A DNA stretch of 64,000 nt from Streptomyces rishiriensis. GTDB taxonomy: Bacteria; Actinomycetota; Actinomycetes; Streptomycetales; Streptomycetaceae. The notes under the pieces were generated by a model. It was not told where the DNA came from. It did not search any database and saw nothing but the letters and a program-made list of their open reading frames with translations. Positions 26,583 through 33,421 of this stretch are shown here, in pieces. Position 1 is the first letter of the stretch. Each line of letters opens with the position of its first letter. Where the stretch lies: contig NZ_BEWA01000012.1 in assembly GCF_003112535.1 (NCBI RefSeq), positions 62,001 to 126,000 on the forward strand, given 5' to 3'. Both the position numbers and the translations under genes were made by a program.

Positions 26583-27260
26583 CAGAGGTTTGCGTACCTT
26601 CTGTCAGATTGTGCGCGTGTTGTCGGTACGGCCGACGCATGAGGCGAGGCGAGTATCAGGAGCAAGCATGACACCGAGGTCTGACAACTCATCGTGTCGC
26701 CAGGGCATTTGGCCCCGCACCCATCGGACAGGCGGCGGACGAGGTGGCTATCGAGACCTACCCATCCCCCTGACCAGCTCAGACAGTGCTGAAGCAGACG
26801 CCCTCCGCTTCGCCGGCTGGCCAGGGAACACCCCCAGGAGGGGTCCGTCGGCAAAATCGTCGGCCGTGCCCTATATGTAGACGCAACGGCCGCGTTGACG
26901 CCTGGAGGTTGCTCTGACGTACATCGTTGTCTTCACCTAGCCTCCGGAGCTTGTTGCAGCGAAGACAGTGACGACCGTCCTGAGCGCAACGAAGACAGTG
27001 GCGGATCAGTCGTACGGTGCATCTGGCGGCCTCGGCCAGGTCGATGACAGCCCGGGGCCAAGACGGCTTCCCCCTGAAGCAGAGTTGGCAGGCCGTCATC
27101 GGCACCGCTTGCGGCCTTGGTCGCGACGGCAGCGGCGCAGGGGAGGGGCAACCGGCACACAGCTGCATCCGAAGGTGCCCGTGGACCATATGCGGACCAG
27201 TTGCGATCGGCTAGCTCGCAGAAGCACCCTGACCTGGAGGTTCAGTGCCAGCTGAAGCGC
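26583..27260. other. Island end, no confident gene
   Basis: There are about 680 bases without a convincing gene. A reverse-strand open frame near 26,779-27,099 carries CQLC and two CLRC pairs from a tandem duplication around 26,955-27,004, but has no ribosome site. No integrase or excisionase gene lies next to the tRNA scar here, so it is presumably at the other end of the island. Confidence 0.5.
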
Positions 27261-27304
27261 CCTCCGGAGCCGTGTGCGCAGGTTCGAATCCTGCCGGGGG
27301 CACC
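27261..27304 (+). other. Partial tRNA-Arg 3' end: island attachment site
   Basis: The stretch is the 3' half of a tRNA: anticodon loop CTCCGGA (anticodon CCG, arginine) with its 3' stem GCCGT, T-arm GCAGG-TTCGAAT-CCTGC, and acceptor strand CGGGGGC followed by ACC. No matching 5' half (acceptor GCCCCCG) is found upstream. The 3' side is followed by a terminator, as beside a normal tRNA gene. This is the typical scar left when an island integrates at a tRNA 3' end. The identification as tRNA-Arg(CCG) rests on manual folding. Confidence 0.8.
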
Positions 27305-27320
27305 TTGGATTAGGTGCCCA

Positions 27321-27360
27321 AAGACCCCGCCACCAGCGCTTTCGCTGAGGACGGGGTCTT
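27321..27360 (+). terminator. tRNA terminator hairpin
   Basis: The outer stem is AAGACCCCG with CGGGGTCTT, and inside it is a CAGCG-CTTT-CGCTG hairpin. It lies 16 bases after the tRNA fragment and probably once ended the intact tRNA transcript. Confidence 0.75.
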
Positions 27361-27693
27361 GGCGTATGTGCAGCCGTGTGCCGCTCGGAGCGGTCGTATG
27401 TCGGGGTCCGTGGATGAGGTGGACGGGGTCTTGAGGCGTCCCCGTAGGTGAGGCCCCGCGTGTGCGACGACCTTGAGCCTCGGCCTTTGGGGGAGCAAGG
27501 CCTATCCCTCGGCCGCGCCTGTCGCGGCGGCCTCTGTTCCAGCCCGCGCTTATGCCGTGACGGGTCGGCCGGGCGTTGTGACGCCCGCGCGGGCCTAGAG
27601 GTCCCGAGAGGGCGGGATCTGCCTTCCTCGGTTCGGCGGGGCGGGCGGTTCCGTGCTCGCACAGCCGTCGGAAGCACCGGGCCGAGGCGTTGG
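27361..27693. other. Intergenic region right of the attachment site
   Basis: No gene is supported here. The words GACGGGGTCTTG at about 27,351 and 27,424 repeat the terminator arm. This is presumably ancestral chromosome. Confidence 0.4.
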
Positions 27694-28209
27694 CTACCGG
27701 TAGAAGACAGACACACCGCCGTGATGTGAGCAGGCGCCCTGATGATGAGCGGCGTACGAGTACGTACCGTCGTTGCACAGAGCCGTCGCGCCGCCGCCAT
27801 CGGAGCTGGAGCCGCCCGACGAGCTGGAGCCGCCGCTGGACGACGATCCGCCAGACGACAAACTGCCGCCCGTTCCCGATCCTGCGGCAGCGGCGTGCGC
27901 GGTGACGGTCACCTTCACCTTGACCGTTTCCGTCACGGTCGGCGCAGGCTTCGGCGTCGCGGTCTCCGTCGCCGTGGCTGTCGCGGTGACCGTGGCCGTG
28001 GCCGTGACCGTCGGCTGCGCCTTGTCGCTGACCGCCGTCTTCGTCGTGTTCGGGTTCTGGCTGTCTGGGCCGGCGCCGCCCAGGCCGATGAGGAACGCGA
28101 GGCCCAGGGCGGGCAGTACGAAGCGATTGCGGGCCCACTTCGGGGCGGGACGGGTGGTCGGCGGTCCCGGCGGAGGCTGGAAAGGCGGTTGAGGCGGGTA
28201 GTAGCTCAC
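27694..28209 (-). CDS. Membrane-anchored DUF3761 protein
   Basis: This 171-residue protein has a proline-rich start (MSYYPPQPPFQPPPGPP) and one transmembrane helix at about 30-48 (FVLPALGLAFLIGLGGAG). A long Val/Thr/Ala repeat linker and a Ser/Gly run follow. The C-terminal domain ALCNDGTYSYAAHHQGACSHHGGV is the DUF3761 pattern. The C-terminal domain should face outward; its function is unknown. It is the first core-like gene outside the island. Confidence 0.8.
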   Translation of the reverse strand: MSYYPPQPPFQPPPGPPTTRPAPKWARNRFVLPALGLAFLIGLGGAGPDSQNPNTTKTAVSDKAQPTVTATATVTATATATETATPKPAPTVTETVKVKVTVTAHAAAAGSGTGGSLSSGGSSSSGGSSSSGGSSSDGGGATALCNDGTYSYAAHHQGACSHHGGVSVFYR

Positions 28210-28492
28210 AGGGCCCCCTGCTTCAGTACGTGAGGGGTGAAGCTACCTACACCGGTACGCCATGCGTGAGGAAATGGTGAAGACGGTGATCCAGTTGTGA
28301 CCTCGCGGCTCCCAACTGTCCCTGCAGGCCGACACGCAGCGGGACCCCGGCCATCAGGCGGGCCCTGGTGCCCTACACGGCGCAAGAGTTGCCTCATCAG
28401 CGACAAGCAAGCCGGACAGGATGTCAGGTGTCGGCGCTCTGAACCTGGACCCCTTTGGGGTCGGTGACTTTTGACCCCGTGTGTGCAGTTGT

Positions 28493-29046
28493 TCACCCGG
28501 TTGCCGCGCTCGGTGTGCGGCCGATGTCACGGTCTTTGAGCCGGTAGGAGTCTCCCTTCAAGGAGAGCACATCGGCGTGGTGGACGAGACGGTCGATCAT
28601 GGCGGCGGCGACGGTGTCGTCACCGAAGACCTCTCCCCAGCGTCCGAAGGGCTTGTTGCTGGTCACGACCACGGACGCGCGTTCGTAGCGGCCCGAGATC
28701 AGCTGGAAGAACAGGTTCGCCGCTTCGGGTTCGAACGGGATGCAGCCGACCTCATCGATCACCAGAACGGGGACGCGCGCGAGTCGCAGCAGCTCGTCCT
28801 GGAGCCTGCCGGTGGTGTGGGCGGCGGCCAGGCGGTCGACCCACTGCGAGGCGGTGGCGAACGCGACACGGTGTCCGGCCTGGCAGGCGCGGATGCCCAG
28901 CGCGATGGCCAGGTGGGTCTTGCCGGTGCCGGGCGGGCCGAGGAAGACCACTTTCTCCTTGCCGGTGATGAAGTCCAGGGTGCCCAGATGGGCCACCGCC
29001 TCCCGCTTCAGCCCGCGCAGGTGAGCGAAGTCGAAGTCCCGCAGTT
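28493..29046 (-). pseudogene. istB: IS21-family helper ATPase IstB, 5' truncated
   Basis: The frame holds the AAA core of IstB: GPPGTGKTHLAIALG, LVIDEVGCIPFEPEAANLFFQL, VVTSNKPFGRW, and the end DSYRLKDRD. A stop cuts the frame just before LRDFDFAHLRGLKREAVAHL, so about the first 80 residues of a normal IstB are missing. No istA transposase is present. A patch of repeated GACCCC/GGGGTC words just downstream (28,447-28,480) looks like the old element end. It is an inactive remnant. Confidence 0.85.
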
Positions 29047-29199
29047 ATCTGGGGTAGTGATGAGGATTCTTGCAAAGCTGCTGTTCAGGACGCTGCGGAC
29101 GCGTCGGGAAGGCGGCTGAGGCGCGGCCTCCGCCCAGGTTGCCTGCTCTTGGAGGTAATCCACTGTTTTGTTGGAGTGGTGCTTCCATAGGATCACGTC

Positions 29200-29685
29200 A
29201 TGACTGCCGCTGCCCCGCTCACCCGAGAGTCGTTCCGGCGCCTCCACCCGATCAGCACGCCCCGGCCGGTGTCTCAGTTGCCGGATCGTCTCTGGACTGA
29301 CGAGGACTGGGACCGGATCCAGCGCGGATATCGAGCCCGGGACATGGATGAGAAGTGGAACGTCTTCGTTGAAGGCGATGTCCTTTTCATGCACCGGAGT
29401 TGGACCGGTCACGGCGTCTATGAGGTGTCCTTTGCCCCCGCGGCTGGCCGTGGGAGGAGCATCGCCTCTGCTGTGGTGGAGGCCGATGGGGAGCGCTATC
29501 GGAGCATGGGCGACGAGTACGACTGTCTGATGATGGAGCTGATCATCAGCGCGATCGTCCTTGGTGAGCCCGCCGCTGAACTCCGGGCTGGCCTTGTTGA
29601 GTTGACTGCCAGGGCTTCGGGAAAGAGTGATCTTCCCTCGGGTGTGGTGGAGCACAGTGCTCTGGGATTGCGCTCTGGATCGTAG
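29200..29685 (+). CDS. Hypothetical protein, 161 residues
   Basis: The start ATG has AGGA seven bases upstream. The sequence (LPDRLWTDEDWDRIQRGYRARDMDEKWNVFVEGDVLFMHRSWTG, in part) shows a compact N-terminal domain with several Trp and acidic residues. Then come VYEVSFAP and a helical C-terminus. I recall similar uncharacterised Streptomyces proteins. There is no signal peptide or catalytic motif. It lies between two transposon remnants and may itself be cargo. Confidence 0.6.
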   Translation: MTAAAPLTRESFRRLHPISTPRPVSQLPDRLWTDEDWDRIQRGYRARDMDEKWNVFVEGDVLFMHRSWTGHGVYEVSFAPAAGRGRSIASAVVEADGERYRSMGDEYDCLMMELIISAIVLGEPAAELRAGLVELTARASGKSDLPSGVVEHSALGLRSGS

Positions 29686-29708
29686 GTTCTGCAGCCCGGA
29701 GAGCGCTG

Positions 29709-30125
29709 TCACAGCCCTGGGCCGTGTGACTGGATCACGCGTTGCAAGCGCAGGATCTCGCCGTGTGCGGCGGCCAGTCGCTGTTCGAGTTCTTGGACGC
29801 GCTCGCGGTGGGTGGTGTGCTCACGACGAAGGGTTTCGGTAAGGGAATGGATGACCGTACCGTCGTCGGCTGAGGGCGCGTGAGGGAGAGGTCGGTCCTC
29901 GGTCCGTTGCTGGCCGCGCAGGGTTTCGATGCGGTTACGCAGGTGGGTGTGGGCGTAGAGGAAGTCCAGGCTGACGCCCGCCCTGCGGGCGACGGCCCGG
30001 AAGTTGATCTCCTCGCCCTCCTTGATCAGCTTGCGGATGCCCGCCTCCGCTCGTTGGACGGCCTGCTGGTGTTTGTCCTGGGCGGCCTGCCGCAGGGCGG
30101 CGATCCGCCGGTCAGCAGGAGGCAC
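29709..30125 (-). CDS. DUF6262-type transposon accessory protein (TnpC-like)
   Basis: This 138-residue protein (GTG start at 30,125 assumed) contains the pattern ALRQAAQDKHQQAVQRAEAG, then INFRAVARRAGVSLDFLYAH and RIETLRGQQ, and a coiled C-terminus. This matches small helper proteins encoded with pairs of tyrosine recombinases in actinobacterial transposons. The helix FRAVARRAGVSLDFLY is HTH-like, so it may bind DNA. No recombinase genes accompany it, so it is probably an orphan of an element that has decayed. The upstream frame continues as non-coding shadow. Confidence 0.7.
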   Translation of the reverse strand: MPPADRRIAALRQAAQDKHQQAVQRAEAGIRKLIKEGEEINFRAVARRAGVSLDFLYAHTHLRNRIETLRGQQRTEDRPLPHAPSADDGTVIHSLTETLRREHTTHRERVQELEQRLAAAHGEILRLQRVIQSHGPGL

Positions 30126-30269
30126 GGTTGGCGGGGCCGTGTCGTCCGGCCGGGCCGTGCGGCGTCGTTCAGCCGGCTTCGCCGGCCGGGTCTGGATCGG
30201 CCGGCGGTCGGTCTCGGGGGCGTGCCCTGCGCTCCCCGTCCGCTCTTCCGCTCCGTGTCGCGGAAAAGA

Positions 30270-30286
30270 GTACGAGCAACTCGTAC
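30270..30286. promoter_or_regulatory. Perfect palindrome upstream of the FG-GAP gene
   Basis: GTACGAG-CAA-CTCGTAC lies about 80 bases before the start of the secreted repeat protein. Its perfect symmetry and position suggest an operator; I recall similar sites before other Streptomyces FG-GAP genes but cannot check. Confidence 0.5.
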
Positions 30287-30366
30287 AACCCCCCTTCCCC
30301 TTCGCAGGTCCGATCCAGCGGCACGCACGGATGTGCGTACGCCCCGGCTCATCAGGAAGGGCTTCC

Positions 30367-32610
30367 TTGGCTTCCCGACGCACCACCCGACGCCGTCTCT
30401 GCGCCTCCGTCGCGGCCGTTCTCGCCGTGACGGTCGGCGCCGGCGTGTTGGCCTCGCCCGGGGCCGCCGCCGCTCCCGCTCCCGCGCCCATGACCGGGGT
30501 CACCGCCGGCACCGCGGACGAGGCGGATCTGGCCATCGGCTCCGAGGTCGTCAGCACCGGCGACACCGGATTCCTCACGTCCCGGACGGACGACTCCGGC
30601 AACCGGGTTCTGGAGTGGCACAAGTACGCCGACGGCTCGGTGCTGCCGATCAGCGCGGGCGTCGTGGGCTACGACAGCAGCTCCGACGTCGTCGTGACGA
30701 GCGACGGCGGCAGCACGGTCTTCCTGCGGGACATGAAGGACGACGCCACCTGGTCCGCGTCCTACGATCTCGCGGCCGAGTTCAAGCCCGGCGCGAAGCT
30801 CGTCGGCGTGGTCGGCGACAACCTCTTCGTGAAGGTTCCGACGGGCAGCGGCGGCTACCAGGAACTGTGGCAGCTCACCCAGGTCGACGGGGTCGTCAAG
30901 AAGACGAAGCGGTCCTCGAACTCCTACAGCATGGACTTCAAGGTCATCGCCTCCACCAGCGATGTCATGCTCGTCCTGAGCAGCAACCGGGTCTTCCCCA
31001 GCTCGTCGACGTTCCGGACCGAGTACTGGAAGACGCGCACGACCGTCGGCGGCGACGCCGCGATCGAGTCGGGCAGCAGGAAGGCCATCGGCCCGTGGGC
31101 CCAGGCCTCGACGGGCGCCTACACCGCCGATTACGAGGCGTGGGTCGAATACCGGGCCGGGGTCACCGAACTCCTCGTGGACGGGACGTTCGTCCACCGG
31201 ATGTACGCCATGGACAGCTCCATGAGCGGGGCCGTCATCGTCGGCGTCACCCGGGACACACTGCTCTACGGCGTCCCCGGCAAGGCGGCGGACGGGACGC
31301 CGAGCCCGCTGTACGCCCGGAGTGTCACCGATCCCACCGCCGCGCCGTACATACTCCTGGAGCGCTTCTCCAGCGTGGCCCACGCCCCTGACGGCGGCCT
31401 GCTCGTGCGCGGCGCCACGGCGAGCACCGACGGGCTGTTCCGGATCTGGGAGGGGACCGGCGGCCTTCCGAGCGCCACGCTCGTGCCCGGCACGGGCCGG
31501 GTCCTGCCCCTCAAGGCGACCGAGTCGAAGGTCCCCACCGCGGTGAGCCTGGAGACGGCGGGCGCCACGGTCCCGATGGAGTGGACCCTGTCCCTCGCGA
31601 ACGCCACCGTGGACCTCACGCTGACGCACACGGCCACCGGCAGGAAGCTCACCGCGCACCTGGCCCGGCCGGTCTCCGGCAGCCGGTTCGCCTTCGTCTG
31701 GGACGGCGTCCTGGAAGGCGGCAGCGCCCCGAACGGCGCCTACACCTGGCAGATCACCGCCACCCCGGCCGACGGCGTCGGCGGCACGGCGACGGCCCAG
31801 GGGAGCTTCCAGGTCTCGCGTCAGGCCAACCCGCACGACTTCACCGACAACGGCTCGACGGACGTCCTCGCGCGGGACGCCTCGGGTGTGCTGTGGCGGG
31901 ACGACCTCTTCGACTGGCCGTCGGACAGCAAGGTGGCCACGGCCGGGCGGACGAGGAGCGGGACCGGTTGGCAGGTCTACAACCAGATCGAGGCGGTGGG
32001 GAACGTCGCCGGCTCCCCCACGGGCGACGTCGTCGCCCGCGACACCTCGGGCGTCCTGTGGATGTACCAGGGCAGGGGCGACGGCGCCTTCGCGGCCCGC
32101 GTCAAGGTCGGCGCCGGCTGGCAGACCTACCAGAAGCTCACCGGCGGCAGCGACCTCGACGGAGACGGCCGATCCGACCTCCTGGCCACCGACGCCTCCG
32201 GCGTCCTGTGGCTGTACAGGGGCACGGGCGGTTCGACCGCCCCCTTCGCGGCCCGAGTCCGGCTCGGCGGCGGCTGGCAGATCTACAACCAGATCACCGC
32301 CGTCGGCGACGTCGCGGGCACCGCGGCCGGCGACCTCGTCGCCCGCGACACCTCGGGCGTCCTGTGGATGTACCAGGGCAACGGCGCCGGCAACTTCACC
32401 GCTCGCGTCAGGATCGGTTCCGGGTGGAACGCCTTCTCCCACCTCGTCGGCGCCGGCGACGTGACCGCCGACGGCCGCCCCGACCTGGTCGCCCACGGCC
32501 CGAACGGCACGTACGTCTACCGCTCGACCGGTTCGACGACGGCCCCCTTCAGCCGGCTGACGACCGACCTCTACGCGGGCGAGGGCGCCACGTTCGACGA
32601 CATCGCCTAG
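30367..32610 (+). CDS. Secreted FG-GAP/VCBS repeat protein
   Basis: The protein is about 747 residues with a TTG start preceded by AGGAAGG. The signal peptide (RRRLCASVAAVLAVTVGAGV then ASPGAAAA) should direct export. The middle is a beta-rich, propeller-like region, followed by a FlgD-like domain near 420-480 (LTHTATGRKLTAHL, WDGVLEGG). The C-terminal 250 residues carry four FG-GAP-type repeats with ARDTSGVLWMYQG and DLDGDGRSDLLA calcium-like loops. Such proteins are secreted and often bind surfaces or glycans. The exact substrate is unknown. Confidence 0.85.
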   Translation: MASRRTTRRRLCASVAAVLAVTVGAGVLASPGAAAAPAPAPMTGVTAGTADEADLAIGSEVVSTGDTGFLTSRTDDSGNRVLEWHKYADGSVLPISAGVVGYDSSSDVVVTSDGGSTVFLRDMKDDATWSASYDLAAEFKPGAKLVGVVGDNLFVKVPTGSGGYQELWQLTQVDGVVKKTKRSSNSYSMDFKVIASTSDVMLVLSSNRVFPSSSTFRTEYWKTRTTVGGDAAIESGSRKAIGPWAQASTGAYTADYEAWVEYRAGVTELLVDGTFVHRMYAMDSSMSGAVIVGVTRDTLLYGVPGKAADGTPSPLYARSVTDPTAAPYILLERFSSVAHAPDGGLLVRGATASTDGLFRIWEGTGGLPSATLVPGTGRVLPLKATESKVPTAVSLETAGATVPMEWTLSLANATVDLTLTHTATGRKLTAHLARPVSGSRFAFVWDGVLEGGSAPNGAYTWQITATPADGVGGTATAQGSFQVSRQANPHDFTDNGSTDVLARDASGVLWRDDLFDWPSDSKVATAGRTRSGTGWQVYNQIEAVGNVAGSPTGDVVARDTSGVLWMYQGRGDGAFAARVKVGAGWQTYQKLTGGSDLDGDGRSDLLATDASGVLWLYRGTGGSTAPFAARVRLGGGWQIYNQITAVGDVAGTAAGDLVARDTSGVLWMYQGNGAGNFTARVRIGSGWNAFSHLVGAGDVTADGRPDLVAHGPNGTYVYRSTGSTTAPFSRLTTDLYAGEGATFDDIA

Positions 32611-32680
32611 CGGTGCTTCGTCAGGTCGTGTCCGGGTGGTCCGTCCCGCCCCGGGCCGTCTGACGTTCGGCGCTCGCACC

Positions 32681-32713
32681 CGACCCCACCGCGGGGCTGC
32701 CGTGGTGGGGTCG
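32681..32713. terminator. Terminator hairpin after the FG-GAP gene
   Basis: There is a ten-base perfect stem, CGACCCCACC with GGTGGGGTCG, and a 13-base loop, between two convergent genes. It can serve both. Confidence 0.7.
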
Positions 32714-32736
32714 CGGGCCGGTGCGGGCGTCCTCGG

Positions 32737-33279
32737 TCAGATGGGCTCGTCCTCCTGCTGCCAGGCCCGGGGCCAGTTGCCCGAAGGCGGAGGCGGCCCC
32801 GCTATGTCCAGGTCGCGTCGGGCCAGGGCGTAGAAGGCGTCGCGCGCTCGGCTCACCTGCTGTACGGCTCTGGTCCATCCTGCGTGATCGTCCTTCAGGC
32901 CGCGCGCGTACAGCTCGACGTTCCACACCGCCTCGTGCCACTGACGTGCGGCGCCGATCGTCTCGGCCTCCCCGATCAGGAGGACGGACTCCCACTCGGC
33001 CGCTCGCCGCACCTCGTTCTCCGCGAGCTGCGTCATGCCCGGTTCCGGGTCCAGCGGGTCCGCCGTGTGCGGAAAGCCCCGTGCGGCGCCCATGCGCTGC
33101 GCGATGCTCAGCTGCTGCTTGAGGATGTTGGCGTAGGACGCGTACGCGTCCAGCCGCTTCACGTCCCATCGCTCGGCCCGGCCTCGTCGCCACCGGTTCC
33201 GCTCGGCGATGTTCGTCGCCACGTACGAACTCGCCGCTCCGACCACCACCCCCAGCAATGCCGGCACCTGCTCCCACAA
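32737..33279 (-). CDS. Hypothetical protein with N-terminal membrane segment
   Basis: This 180-residue protein is assigned the TTG at 33,279 because GGGGGA lies seven bases upstream; an in-frame ATG 16 codons earlier is possible. It has one hydrophobic helix at the start (VPALLGVVVGAASSYVATNI), then a basic region and long alpha-helices (LDAYASYANILKQQLSIAQR). It is probably a single-pass inner membrane protein with a cytoplasmic helical body. No family recognised. Confidence 0.7.
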   Translation of the reverse strand: MWEQVPALLGVVVGAASSYVATNIAERNRWRRGRAERWDVKRLDAYASYANILKQQLSIAQRMGAARGFPHTADPLDPEPGMTQLAENEVRRAAEWESVLLIGEAETIGAARQWHEAVWNVELYARGLKDDHAGWTRAVQQVSRARDAFYALARRDLDIAGPPPPSGNWPRAWQQEDEPI

Positions 33280-33350
33280 CGCCGATTCCCCCCTGACGCC
33301 TCGCGGCTGACGCCGTCCCGAGGACACAGGTTGTCAGGCGTCGCCAGAGG

Positions 33351-33421
33351 CTGTCAGGGGTTCCGAGGTTGTCAGGGGTTCCGAGGTTGTCAGGGGTTCC
33401 GAGGTTGTCAGGGGGTTCCGG
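33351..33421. repeat. 18-base tandem repeat over a stop codon
   Basis: Three full units of TTGTCAGGGGTTCCGAGG (the first beginning with C) and a fourth imperfect one run across the 3' end of the TerD-fusion gene. The TGA stop lies within the last unit. This is a minisatellite-like array. Confidence 0.8.

Noticed and set aside
30352..32679. Minus-strand open frame opposite the FG-GAP protein
   Set aside because: It mirrors the repeats of the sense gene and has no start signal or domain.
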